Assembly (NCBI RefSeq): GCF_007830515.1 | Contig: NZ_VLKT01000036.1 | Coordinates: 18,808-82,807, forward strand | Direction: 5' to 3' | DNA length: 64,000 nucleotides | Source of the DNA: Mesorhizobium tianshanense | GTDB lineage: Bacteria; Pseudomonadota; Alphaproteobacteria; Rhizobiales; Rhizobiaceae | Part shown: positions 8,017 through 17,550 of the stretch, piece by piece | Position numbering within the stretch: the stretch's first letter is position 1 | Layout of the letters: every line of letters begins with the position of its first letter | Made by a program: the position numbers and the translations under genes | The notes under the pieces: generated by a model | What the model saw: only the letters and a program-made list of their open reading frames with translations | The model's database searches: none | Told to the model about the DNA's origin: nothing

Positions 8017-8256
8017 ATACATCTGTTGCCTAGATATGCGACGGGCGACGAGCGCTCGCTGAACGGGACTGTCATCAGACTGTGCGCGCGGAGGGCATGG
8101 AGGTCGCATCTTCGCCCCGTAGTCGACCAAGCGAAGGAAAACCCTAGTCTCACTTTGGATAAATACCCCTGAGGTGCTAACGACATTCCAGAATCGTTAT
8201 CCGCTGCGCTAGGTTTCCTTTAAGCCCACTGGCATCGTAAAATCTAAGGGATCAAC

Positions 8257-11200
8257 TTGTCGATTTCAGGCAATCTGTTCACGCGCGACTACCTTCTCGA
8301 AGGAATTCAGCGCACCGAACAATGGAAGAACCTCGAAGATAAAAGCGTAGAGGCGCTGAGGCAGCGCCTTGTGGCGGTTGCCACCAACTTCACAAAAATC
8401 GCAAAGCCCAACGAAGCCGAAACCGAAAAAGAGTTCATTTATCCGGTCCTCGAAACCCTAGGTTGGTCGGACTATCAGGTCCAACAAATCCTCTCCCAGA
8501 AGGGCCGCAAACAGGTCCCCGACGCACTTCTCTTTGGCGATCCAGTTGCCAAATCATTGGCCGTCAGCGAGGCGCAACAGTGGAAGCGCTTTCAATATGG
8601 GTTGGCGGTTCTGGAAGCAAAGAGATGGGGCCGCGCGCTCGATCGCGCGGAGAAAAAGGACCCGAGCGAGGAAGGCGTTCCATCCACCCAGATGCTTCAG
8701 TATCTGAGCCGCGTCGATGTACAGACCAACAACAAGGTCCGCCTCGGCATATTAACAAACGGGAATGTTTGGCGACTCTACTTTCAAGGTGCCCTTTCCG
8801 TTTCGGAAGACTATTTCGAGGTCGATCTCGCAAAAGCGCTGGAGCTCCCACATCACGACCTGAACCTTTTAGACCGCGCTGACGCCCGGCTCACGCCCGA
8901 CCGCATCCTGCGTCTATTTATCCTCATGTTCGGGCGGCCGACGTTTCTTCCGATCGAAGGCACGCGCACGTTTCATGACATCTCGCGAGAAGCGGGAAAG
9001 AGCTGGGAAGAAAAGGTCACAAAGGATCTCTCCAAACTTGTTTTCGGAGAACTCTTCCCGAAGCTGGTGACGGCCATTGCCAAGCATGATCCGAATCCGC
9101 CCGCGGAGATCGAGAGAGGTTATCTCGATGAGGTCCGGCAGGCAGCATTGGTTCTGCTCTATCGTTTGTTGTTCGTTGTTTACGCTGAGGATCGAGATCT
9201 CCTGCCCGATCAACGCGAGCCGTATAAATCGTACTCTTTGACAACAATGCGGTTTGACATTGCTGAGCGCATTGCAAAGAAGCAGACGCTGTCGTCCTCA
9301 ATGGTCACTTACTGGCCCAAACTTTCGGCCGTTTTCAAAGCAATTTCCGAAGGTGACGATTACCTCGGCATTCCGCCCTACAACGGTGGGCTTTTCTCCA
9401 AAGATAATTCCTTATTGCTACGTCGGGTCCAACTTCCCGATGATATCGTTTCGGCGCTTATCTATGGCCTCTCTCACCGAGAGGAGGATGGCGCGCCGCG
9501 GTATATCAACTACCGCGACCTCTCTGTTCAACAGCTGGGGACTATCTATGAGCGCACCCTCGAATACGATCTGCGCGTTGAGGGTCGCTCGATCACGGTT
9601 CAAATCGATGATACCGCCCGTCATGAATCGGGCAGCTATTACACGCCTGATAGCTTGGTTGCGCTCATCATCGAGAAGGCTATTGGCGCATTCGTACAAG
9701 ACCGACTTCAGGCTTTTCGCGAGCGCGCCGAGGAGCTAAGAAGCGACCAACGGGCAGTCGAAATTCGCCACGCCGAATTGCAAGGGCTGGACCCGGCAAG
9801 TCATATCCTGGATCTCAAGATTTGCGATCCTGCGATGGGCTCGGGACATTTCCTAGTCAGCCTCGTGGATTGGCTCGCCGACCGTGTGCTCACGGCCATC
9901 GCGGAATCGGAGTCGGTCGTCGACTGGTCGGAAACACCGTATCGGTCGCCCGTACTCAACAGTATCGAGGCCACGCGCCAGGACATTATCAAGCAAGCGA
10001 CTCAGCATAAATGGCCGTTCGTTATCGAGCACCTGGACGACCGACACATCGTTCGCCGCACAATCTTGAAGCGGTGCATTTACGGTGTAGATCGCAACCC
10101 GATGGCCGTGGAACTGGCGAAAGTCGCACTTTGGCTGCACACCTTCACCGTTGGCGCACCGCTTTCGTTCCTAGACCACCATCTTCGCTGCGGAAACTCC
10201 TTGTTTGGGTACTGGATTTCCGAAGCGATTGATCGATCGACAAAATGGGGAGGCCAGCTCCTTCTTAACGAGCCGATGAAAAAGGCAATGGCACAGGCCG
10301 TCGCGATGCGAAAGCTCGAACATGTCGCCGACGTGGACATTGCCGAGGTACATGAATCCAAAACGCTCTTTGACGGCATCGAACAGGAGACGATGCCGCT
10401 CAATACGTTCATCAACACCCTCTACGCCCTGGACTGGCAAACGCTTAACAAGGCGGACGAAGGCGCCATCCGAGCTTGGCTTGACGGACAGTTTGGAGAT
10501 CCTTTTGACGTGTCCCGCGGTAAGATCAGACTAGGGCCGTCCGACGCAGGTATGGGGCATCCCGGGGCCAAGGATGTCATGCAACGTCTGCCGCCCAAAA
10601 TCGTCCCGGCCGCCGAGCGGTTTGCCGGATTGCTCAACCGCTCGCGCGAATTCATCGCCGCTGAGCGGTTCCAAAATTGGCAAGTGTCCTTTCCCGGCGT
10701 CTGGAAGCAGTGGGAGAATGTGGGCCTCAACGGCGGGTTCGACGCCATCATCGGAAATCCGCCCTACGTTCGCCAGGAGCTAATCAAGGAATATAAGCCC
10801 GCCCTAAAACGAGCATTCGCCGCGACGTATGATGGCTCCGCTGATCTCTACGTGTATTTTTATGAGCAAGGGCTCAAACTTCTTCGTCCGGGCGGCCGCC
10901 TATCCTACGTTGTGACAAACAAATGGATGCGCGCCGGATACGCGGACGGACTTCGCGATCTGTTCGCCCAAAGCGGCTGGATCGAGTTTGTTGCCGACTT
11001 TGGCCACGCAAAAAAGTTTTTCCCTGATGCTGACGTGTTTCCCTCAGTCATAGTCGTGAGGAAGCCGACCAACGTCCTCGCGCCCGACGAAACTCAAGTG
11101 TGCGTCATTCCTCGCGATGATGTCCCGGAAAAGGGGCTAGAAGAAGCTGTGGCGAAGGCCACCTACGCTTTGCCGCGAAGCTACTTCACCAAAGATCCTT

Positions 11201-12366
11201 GGGCGCTTGAACCCCCGGCCGTCGCCGCCTTGCTGACCAAGATCAAAGCGCAGGGTGTGCCACTGAGAAGTGTTGTTCACCGGCTTCCCGTAAACGGCAT
11301 CAAAACTGGTCTTAACAAGGCCTTCCTAATAGACGCCGCCGAGCATGCCCGGCTGACCGCATCAGACGTAGGATGCGCGCCGATAATAAAACCTTACTTG
11401 CGAGGGCAGGATATTCGCCGCTGGCGTTCGCCCGAGAAAACTCAGTTTATGATACTGTTGAAGTCGAGTTCCGACTTCTCATGGCCGTGGTCCGGAAAAA
11501 GCGAGGAAGAAGCCGAGAAGGTATTTCAAGCTACTTATCCATCGGTGTATCAACGCATGAAGCGTTTCGAAAGCTATAAAGATCCCAAGACAGGCAAAAT
11601 CCGCGGTCTTCGACATCGAGAGGATCAGGGGAGGTTCTGGTGGGAATTAAGATCCTGCGCTTACTACGATCTATTTGCGCGACCCAAGTTCATTTATCAG
11701 GCGATCCAATTCTACGCGCGCTACACGTTCGAAGAAAACGAAGTCTACGGAAACAATAAGACTTATTTCTTTTCTGCCGAAAATACGGCCCTTTTGGGAG
11801 TTCTGAATTCGCCTCTGATGTGGTGGTATGGTTGGCGACATTTCATCCATATGAAGGATGAAGCGCTTTCCAACGATCAGGTTAAAATTGCCGAGCTTCC
11901 CATTGCCAGCTCGCTTCTTGAGAACGACGATCTAAAACGCGCTGTCGTCGATCTTATGGACATCGTGAATCAGATCGCTACCGCTGAAAGCAGTATTCGA
12001 GAGTGGCTCCATCAGGAATTTGCCATTGAACGGGGCTCACCCCACCTGAAGAACCCCAGCGCGCTATCGCTTGATGAGTTCATCAAAGCGGTCAAAGCAG
12101 GTCTCCAACGCGGCCGTAAGCTGACGGCTTCCGAGGTTAGCGAGCTGAAGCGCGAGTACGGCGCCACAATCATCCCGGCGATCAACTTCCGTGCGGAAGC
12201 TGCGAGCTTTGAGGGTGTTATTTCTGATATTGTGAATGCGGCTTACGGCCTGACTTCCGAAGAGATCGCGTTGCTGTGGCGATCAGCGCCGCCCCGAATG
12301 CCCTTCTTACCAGACGGAGCGACGAGCGACAGCGAAAACAATCCTGCTGAGGACGACAGTGATTAG
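8257..12366 (+). CDS. Type IIG (Eco57I-like) restriction-modification enzyme
   Basis: Single-chain endonuclease plus N6-adenine methyltransferase, 1369 residues. N-terminal nuclease domain: PD at 88-89 and E120-A-K122 in VLEAKRWG give a PD-(D/E)XK signature. The helical connector is followed by methyltransferase motif I DPAMGSGHF (about 524-532) and motif IV NPPYVRQE (about 834). The C-terminal 400 residues, including YNGGL- and PYLRGQDIRRW-type segments, should hold the target recognition domain. The start is TTG 8257, with AAGGGA upstream. It stands alone, transcribed toward two small genes on the other strand. Such enzymes methylate one strand and cut at a distance; the recognition site cannot be read from sequence. 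Confidence 0.88.
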   Translation: MSISGNLFTRDYLLEGIQRTEQWKNLEDKSVEALRQRLVAVATNFTKIAKPNEAETEKEFIYPVLETLGWSDYQVQQILSQKGRKQVPDALLFGDPVAKSLAVSEAQQWKRFQYGLAVLEAKRWGRALDRAEKKDPSEEGVPSTQMLQYLSRVDVQTNNKVRLGILTNGNVWRLYFQGALSVSEDYFEVDLAKALELPHHDLNLLDRADARLTPDRILRLFILMFGRPTFLPIEGTRTFHDISREAGKSWEEKVTKDLSKLVFGELFPKLVTAIAKHDPNPPAEIERGYLDEVRQAALVLLYRLLFVVYAEDRDLLPDQREPYKSYSLTTMRFDIAERIAKKQTLSSSMVTYWPKLSAVFKAISEGDDYLGIPPYNGGLFSKDNSLLLRRVQLPDDIVSALIYGLSHREEDGAPRYINYRDLSVQQLGTIYERTLEYDLRVEGRSITVQIDDTARHESGSYYTPDSLVALIIEKAIGAFVQDRLQAFRERAEELRSDQRAVEIRHAELQGLDPASHILDLKICDPAMGSGHFLVSLVDWLADRVLTAIAESESVVDWSETPYRSPVLNSIEATRQDIIKQATQHKWPFVIEHLDDRHIVRRTILKRCIYGVDRNPMAVELAKVALWLHTFTVGAPLSFLDHHLRCGNSLFGYWISEAIDRSTKWGGQLLLNEPMKKAMAQAVAMRKLEHVADVDIAEVHESKTLFDGIEQETMPLNTFINTLYALDWQTLNKADEGAIRAWLDGQFGDPFDVSRGKIRLGPSDAGMGHPGAKDVMQRLPPKIVPAAERFAGLLNRSREFIAAERFQNWQVSFPGVWKQWENVGLNGGFDAIIGNPPYVRQELIKEYKPALKRAFAATYDGSADLYVYFYEQGLKLLRPGGRLSYVVTNKWMRAGYADGLRDLFAQSGWIEFVADFGHAKKFFPDADVFPSVIVVRKPTNVLAPDETQVCVIPRDDVPEKGLEEAVAKATYALPRSYFTKDPWALEPPAVAALLTKIKAQGVPLRSVVHRLPVNGIKTGLNKAFLIDAAEHARLTASDVGCAPIIKPYLRGQDIRRWRSPEKTQFMILLKSSSDFSWPWSGKSEEEAEKVFQATYPSVYQRMKRFESYKDPKTGKIRGLRHREDQGRFWWELRSCAYYDLFARPKFIYQAIQFYARYTFEENEVYGNNKTYFFSAENTALLGVLNSPLMWWYGWRHFIHMKDEALSNDQVKIAELPIASSLLENDDLKRAVVDLMDIVNQIATAESSIREWLHQEFAIERGSPHLKNPSALSLDEFIKAVKAGLQRGRKLTASEVSELKREYGATIIPAINFRAEAASFEGVISDIVNAAYGLTSEEIALLWRSAPPRMPFLPDGATSDSENNPAEDDSD

Positions 12367-12415
12367 ACGCAACTGGCCAGCCATTGCGAACGTTCGGCCA
12401 TCGACCACGTCAGGA

Positions 12416-12955
12416 CTACGGGGAGAAACCGAACCGAACGAGCAATTCGGTCGCGCACAACTCGACGGAATTGCCGATGCCCAGCGCACCGGATCCGGGA
12501 AAGATGCGTCCGTTGGCGCCATCGCAAACGAACCCGGCATCATCCGGCAAGGCGCATATTGCCTTGCTGGCCCGGAGCATAATCAAGTCGCTGTCGATCC
12601 ATTTCAGGCAAGCTGGGTATTTGGCCGCCAGGTCCCGTGGCACCTGCGACCGGGTCGTCATCAATGCTTCCGAGTCGCATATCGTGAGTTGATCCGCACC
12701 GTTGGAGAGCGGAATCCCGTCATCCTCGAAGAAACGACGGATGTCCGTTAGTTTGCCATTGGGACAACGCTGCTCGGCCTGAAAGTCAATCTTAACGGAC
12801 GGTGACGGCGACCAGTATTCGTCGACAGCCCAACCGGCGAGTGCGTCTCCGAAATATCCGAGGAAGCCCCCCGCAAATCCGCCGAGAATGAAGCCAGCAA
12901 CAGCTGACTGCCAGCTTGTCCGCCGTTCGCCTCCCGTGTTTGCCGCCTTAGCCAT
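12416..12955 (-). CDS. Small membrane-anchored protein, unknown function
   Basis: Not recognised. The 179-residue product from ATG 12955 has one glycine-rich hydrophobic segment, AVAGFILGGFAGGFLGYFGD (about residues 16-35), that looks like a transmembrane or glycine-zipper helix. The soluble region after it has paired cysteines (EQRCPNGK, LTICDSE, YPACLKW, AICALPD, FVCDGAN, ELCATEL), which suggests an extracytoplasmic domain with disulfides. It overlaps the end of the upstream signal-peptide gene by 8 bp (ATGGCTAA), so the two form a coupled pair. A longer in-frame start at 13114 would run through the upstream gene and is unlikely. Position between a type IIG enzyme and TrlF makes a defence role possible but unproven. 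Confidence 0.6.
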   Translation of the reverse strand: MAKAANTGGERRTSWQSAVAGFILGGFAGGFLGYFGDALAGWAVDEYWSPSPSVKIDFQAEQRCPNGKLTDIRRFFEDDGIPLSNGADQLTICDSEALMTTRSQVPRDLAAKYPACLKWIDSDLIMLRASKAICALPDDAGFVCDGANGRIFPGSGALGIGNSVELCATELLVRFGFSP

Positions 12956-13541
12956 TCGGCGCCAGCATATAAGCGATCCAGAAATCGCCGGCCAAAAATT
13001 CAATGCGCAGCCACCCGCTGGATTCGCTGACACTGCATCGAAAACCGCCGCCTTCGGTTTGAAAGCCACCTTTTCCTGAGGCCGCGTCTCGAAAGGCGCT
13101 GACACATTCGCCAATCCGGCTCTCGTTCTCCTTGAGCAAAGCCGGCACCGTCTCCAGCGCCCGGTTCATGTCGACTGGCACCGTGTGACCGCCGGCCTCG
13201 TAGGAGGCTGCGTATTGCCGAAACTGCTCCTGAAAAACGCCGACCAGAGCCGGTATGTCGCCTTGATAGTTGAACAAGGTACCGACGACCGCACCGTGTG
13301 CCGTTCCACCTTCCAGACTCTGGACCGTGATATCACACCACTGTCGCCCGCGATCTTCCGTCGACCAGCAGGCTGTGGCGTTCTTTACCCAGGCACCATT
13401 GTTCGGTTCGTTTTCCCGCTGGGCATCGCAAGTGCATTTTTCGAGCTCCGCGTTCTCCGCGCGTACCTTTCCGGTGATCATTCCTGCGGTGATTGAGAGC
13501 AGAAAGGCGGCCAACGTTCTCGTGACCAAATGACCGAGCAT
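12948..13541 (-). CDS. Exported cysteine-containing protein, unknown function
   Basis: The 197-residue product from ATG 13541 (AGGGGGA ribosome site just upstream) has a signal peptide: MLGHLVTRTLAAFLLSITAG, with probable cleavage after VRA. The mature part has cysteines in EKCTCDAQ, TACWSTED, RQWCDIT, GECVSAF and FRCSVSE. I recognise no family. It is translationally coupled to the membrane protein at 12416-12955. The pair could act together at the envelope. TTG/ATG starts up to 13583 would lengthen the N-terminus without improving the signal peptide. Confidence 0.6.
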   Translation of the reverse strand: MLGHLVTRTLAAFLLSITAGMITGKVRAENAELEKCTCDAQRENEPNNGAWVKNATACWSTEDRGRQWCDITVQSLEGGTAHGAVVGTLFNYQGDIPALVGVFQEQFRQYAASYEAGGHTVPVDMNRALETVPALLKENESRIGECVSAFRDAASGKGGFQTEGGGFRCSVSESSGWLRIEFLAGDFWIAYMLAPNG

Positions 13542-13667
13542 CGTAGTCCCCCTGTATCGCCCGATGATCAGCAATGATTGCACAACCCGAATAGGTTTTC
13601 ATCCCCGGTCGGCACGAGCATACGCGGCCAGACGAGGAACTGTCGCTTAAGGCACACTTCCGGCGCG

Positions 13668-16646
13668 CTATCGCTCCAGCCTCACCCTGAGACGTCGCGC
13701 GCGTTCCTTGAACGCCTCCTCTCCTCCCTCGAGGATGTCGCACACGTGCTGGCGCATGTAGGCGTCGTCCATTCCTCCGGAGACATAGGTAATCGGCGGT
13801 AGTTCGCCGGGGCCATGCGGGCCGGCGTTCGCAACGATGATCTGGTCCGCATCGGTATTGATCACAAGATTTGCGTTGTGGGTGACCATAATCACCTGAC
13901 GCTTGATCTTGGCCGCCATGAACAGGGTGACAAGCTCGTCGAAAATCGACTTTGGATCGAGGTTTTCCTCCGGCTGATCGATAATCAGCGGCCGGTGATC
14001 GCTCTCGTCGAGCGCTAGATAAAGCAGCAGCAGGACAATTCCGCGCGTGCCCGGCGAGAGTTTGGTAATGTCCGTGCCCTCGTAGTCGATGCTGTATTCG
14101 ATCTGAATATGGTCGGTGCTGAACAGCCATTTGGCGAAACGCATCAGCCAGCCCCGGTAAGCGGTCTGATCGTTGGCCGCCACGTTGGCGACGGCGAGTA
14201 ACTCATCCTGCCACGCGTCGGTGAAATGCTGAATGGCCTTGTCAACGGCCGCGACATCTCCTGTTTCCCAAGCCTTGCGCAGGTTGGCGTTGGCCCACTG
14301 CTCAATGGAGCCCTTTCCCTTGAAGTCACCGGCGCGCCGCAGATCGAATAGCTTCTCACCTAGTAAGGCCCACTGCTTCACATCGGCATGTCGGGACGCC
14401 GAGAATGATAACTTCTGCAAAGTGTCCTTGGCGGCCTGAAGCCGATCGACCAAGGGCCGGTAGAGGTCGCGCAGTACCTGCTCCTCGGCGATGATTGACT
14501 CGAATACGCGAAGATAGGTTTCCCGCCGCTGCTTACTGAGATCCGTCATGCGCTCAGCCGCCTTTTGGCAATCGGCAAGGGAAGTGCGCGTGGTCTCGAT
14601 CTGCGTGTTTTCGCCGGCGATGCGCCTGATCAAAGCGGCGAATTTGTTCGCAGTCTCGGTATCGATATTGATCAGCGCCTGCAGACGGGTTGCCTCAGCC
14701 TCCAGCACGGCGAGCGGCCGCTTTTCAGGATCAGCATTCTCCCCGAGATAGGATTGATCAGAGTCTGCGAGAGGTGCGGGGGCCGCGCCGCGCCAGCCTG
14801 CTGCGTTGTTGCGCGCGGTCTCAAGCTTGGCCGCCAGAGCGGCGTCGACGTCGCCATGGTACTCTAGCAGGAAGTCCTGCCAATCCGAGTCTTCCAACCG
14901 AGCCGCGACGAAACTCGACTTGGTTTGGCGCAGGGCCTCTGGAGCCTTGCTCTGGCGGAAGGCCCTTACCTCGTCCTGCAAGGAGAGGAGCGAATTTTCC
15001 TGGTTCGTGAAGAACCGGACGAAAGAGCGTACCTTTTCGGCGGCGTTGACGATGACGGTCAATCGATCGGCGCGGGCTTCCGTCCCTTTGACGATGAGCT
15101 TGTCGCGATCGGCCTCCAGTCCCTTGACGGTCTGCTCCCTTTGGGCAAGCTGCTGAGTGAACCCTGGAATCTGGCGCCTCTTTTCGCGCTCGAGCCCGAT
15201 CTGGTCGGAAAGCGTCGCAATGGCCGCCTCCTCGCGCTGGCGAGCAAGGCGAAAGCGGGTGGCTCGAAGCTCCAAAAGCTGGTCGAAATGGAATGTCCCG
15301 TCCTTTTCGGGATGAGCTTCGAAAATGACCCGCTCGATCTCGCCGAGCAGGGCATCGGTCATGCCGTCGGCCGAGCAGAGTTCCTCGACGAACTTCTGCG
15401 AAAGATAGCGAGCCCGCGCGAACCGGCCATCCAGATCGGCATCGTATTCATAGTCAAGCAGTCTACGCTCGGAAGGATCTCCGCTGCCCCAATCCAGTCG
15501 GACGCTGGCCCCTTCCAGCAAATCCCCTGCGCGCACGAGAAACGAGGCAGGACTGAGGTGTTCAGACGCAGCGTCGCAACCGGCAGCGATCGCGTCGGCA
15601 AGCGCCGTCTTTCCGGATCCCCGCGCGCCGATGATCGCCACAAGGCCCGGATTGAGCTCGACAACAGGCGTCGCCGCCCATGGAGCGTTCTGGATCGTAA
15701 TGCGGGAGATGACCTGCGAAGGGGTGGCACGGATAGGGGGCGCAGCACCGACGAAAGCGCGCCCGGCCGGATCGATGACGGCCTGTCTGAGCGCGTCGAA
15801 ATGCGCTCCGCCTTTCACCCAAGAATAGCGATTGTCATCAGGGGCGCCGACCTTTGCCGTTTCATGCGCGTCACTGCCATGAAGACAGGGTTTGAGCGCG
15901 CCATAGCGGGCACGTATCTCATCCGGCGTTGCGCTGCTTTTGCGACCCAGCCAGAAATCGCGTTGGCTGACGCTGCTGGCAAAGACAATATGAGCAAACC
16001 TCTCGACCTCCTGCCGCTGCGCGCCTTCGGATTCTCCGCGCATGCCGGAGGTGCCGTCATGCTCGCTGCCGGCGACGGCGATGAGAATGTTGTTCTTGGC
16101 CCAATCGATGGCGCGATAGAGCTCGCCCAACTGTTCGAAGCTGACTTTGAATTGCGTCGCGCCGCGCGCGAGTGCTCCTCGTCCAGAAAGATTGGGGTCG
16201 ATCTTCGACCCGAGGCGCGTGAGCTCGTCGGGCGTGCATGTGAAGCGATCGCCTGAATATTCGAAGCTTAACTGCGCAAGGAAGCGCTGTGTCGCACCGA
16301 CGTGATCGGGATCCTGCGGGTTGACGAGGAGATGGCAGTTGACCCAGTTGCCCTTGACGGTTCCAAAGGCCAGGCGCAGCTCGATGTTCGGAAAAACGAG
16401 GTCGACGCCGGGAAGGCGACCATCTCGATGCTTCGCATCGCGGACACGTTCGTAAGTGTCGAGCAGATAATAGTCGGTCACGCCGAGCGCGCGAACCGTA
16501 GGCGTCGCCGTTTCGATTTTGGCGAGGTACTCCTCCCACGTGTCCGCGCCACTGAACTGGTCATTGAGCACGGTGCCCGGGGCATGAATATGGGGCTCCC
16601 ATCGAAGCCACCGCGATCCTGAATTTCCCACACTCCCCCCAATCAT
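13668..16646 (-). CDS. TrlF-family PHP-SMC-like ATPase, probable defence protein
   Basis: A 992-residue protein combining a PHP-type phosphoesterase and an SMC/RecF-like ABC ATPase. The PHP domain shows EPHIHAPG (H19, H21) and CLHGSDAHE near residue 255. ATPase: Walker A IIGARGSGKTALAD near 340, a long charged coiled-coil region (about 440-800), ABC signature KLSPGTRGI near 863, Walker B LIIDQPEENLDPKS near 890 and an H-loop VTHNANLV. This matches the TrlF family, found in defence islands. PHP domains hydrolyse phosphoesters, so nucleic-acid cleavage controlled by ATP is plausible. It is a single gene, transcribed toward the small membrane pair and following the AbiE operon on the same strand (34 bp gap). 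Confidence 0.85.
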   Translation of the reverse strand: MIGGSVGNSGSRWLRWEPHIHAPGTVLNDQFSGADTWEEYLAKIETATPTVRALGVTDYYLLDTYERVRDAKHRDGRLPGVDLVFPNIELRLAFGTVKGNWVNCHLLVNPQDPDHVGATQRFLAQLSFEYSGDRFTCTPDELTRLGSKIDPNLSGRGALARGATQFKVSFEQLGELYRAIDWAKNNILIAVAGSEHDGTSGMRGESEGAQRQEVERFAHIVFASSVSQRDFWLGRKSSATPDEIRARYGALKPCLHGSDAHETAKVGAPDDNRYSWVKGGAHFDALRQAVIDPAGRAFVGAAPPIRATPSQVISRITIQNAPWAATPVVELNPGLVAIIGARGSGKTALADAIAAGCDAASEHLSPASFLVRAGDLLEGASVRLDWGSGDPSERRLLDYEYDADLDGRFARARYLSQKFVEELCSADGMTDALLGEIERVIFEAHPEKDGTFHFDQLLELRATRFRLARQREEAAIATLSDQIGLEREKRRQIPGFTQQLAQREQTVKGLEADRDKLIVKGTEARADRLTVIVNAAEKVRSFVRFFTNQENSLLSLQDEVRAFRQSKAPEALRQTKSSFVAARLEDSDWQDFLLEYHGDVDAALAAKLETARNNAAGWRGAAPAPLADSDQSYLGENADPEKRPLAVLEAEATRLQALINIDTETANKFAALIRRIAGENTQIETTRTSLADCQKAAERMTDLSKQRRETYLRVFESIIAEEQVLRDLYRPLVDRLQAAKDTLQKLSFSASRHADVKQWALLGEKLFDLRRAGDFKGKGSIEQWANANLRKAWETGDVAAVDKAIQHFTDAWQDELLAVANVAANDQTAYRGWLMRFAKWLFSTDHIQIEYSIDYEGTDITKLSPGTRGIVLLLLYLALDESDHRPLIIDQPEENLDPKSIFDELVTLFMAAKIKRQVIMVTHNANLVINTDADQIIVANAGPHGPGELPPITYVSGGMDDAYMRQHVCDILEGGEEAFKERARRLRVRLER

Positions 16647-16680
16647 CTATCGTTTTGGCCGAGAGCCCATCGCGGCGGAG

Positions 16681-17550
16681 TCATCCTCGCAGGCCGAGCG
16701 CCCGCAACCAGGCATCGATCTGGCCAAAGGCGTCCTGCTGCCATTGCTCGGGCGTACGGCCATCGAGGATATCCGTTTCGGCAACGAATTTCCGCACGCT
16801 CGTGGCACCGTATCCTTCAGCAGTATCGAACTTGTCTGCGATGTATTTGTAGCCTTGGGCTCCGCTTTCGTGCTCGAGCAGAGGTTTGCAGGCCTCGGCC
16901 AAGGCCTCAATCCCATCGGGATAGTTGCGGATACAGTAGTAGATGTCGTAGGCGTCTTTCTGCTTATGCCGGCCATTGAGCGCGTAGCCTTTCATGGCGA
17001 GCAAAGCTGGGATGGAGCAAACGGCAATCTCGACGCGATTGGTGCCGCCCTCCGGCATGTCGCCCGAGATCGCGACCAGTTGATAGAAGCGAAGGGCCAG
17101 ATCCGCGCCATCGGCCCGCTGGACGGCGAAATCACTGAGGATCGGCGGACGGTTTTTCACGATTTCTGCATCACGAGGCATCAGGAAATCGACGACAATG
17201 TCGATAGGTGTACCTCCATCATCGACGGGCACCTCACGGACGAGCTGAAAGCGTCGAAGCTCCTCGCGCTGTTTGTAACCTTGGGCCATCAAGGCTTCGA
17301 CCAGGGTGACGTACTCACCGTCACCCAGAGCCTCTGGATCGAGGCCAAGATCGACATCGAGCGTTCCGACATGAGGCATGTCCTCGTTGTCGAGAAGCAG
17401 CCAGGGAACCGCGCCGCCGATCACGGCGAACTTTCCCTTGAAGCTGCCGAGGATCTGCCCAATTTCGACCAGAACACTCTTCACGGCTTTCGTCGTCCGG
17501 TCTTCGTAATCCGCCGCAGACTGAGGGTCAGACGGCACTATTTTCGCCAT
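16681..17550 (-). CDS. AbiEii/AbiGii-type nucleotidyltransferase toxin
   Basis: A 289-residue nucleotidyltransferase-fold protein. FAVIGGAVPWLLLDNED (about residues 35-51) followed by TLDVDLGL gives the G-G and D-x-D elements of the NTase active site, and LAMKGYALNGRHKQKDAYDI is the conserved downstream motif of AbiEii toxins (K...R...KD.YD). Such toxins are thought to transfer nucleotides onto tRNA or other RNA and arrest growth. The start is ATG 17550, overlapping the antitoxin stop by 13 bp, as in AbiE operons. An open frame upstream of this ATG is only the antitoxin gene in another frame. Confidence 0.85.
   Translation of the reverse strand: MAKIVPSDPQSAADYEDRTTKAVKSVLVEIGQILGSFKGKFAVIGGAVPWLLLDNEDMPHVGTLDVDLGLDPEALGDGEYVTLVEALMAQGYKQREELRRFQLVREVPVDDGGTPIDIVVDFLMPRDAEIVKNRPPILSDFAVQRADGADLALRFYQLVAISGDMPEGGTNRVEIAVCSIPALLAMKGYALNGRHKQKDAYDIYYCIRNYPDGIEALAEACKPLLEHESGAQGYKYIADKFDTAEGYGATSVRKFVAETDILDGRTPEQWQQDAFGQIDAWLRALGLRG

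Noticed and set aside
14925..16256. 443-codon plus-strand frame opposite trlF
   Set aside because: It is a high-GC shadow frame; PHP and ABC motifs are on the minus strand.
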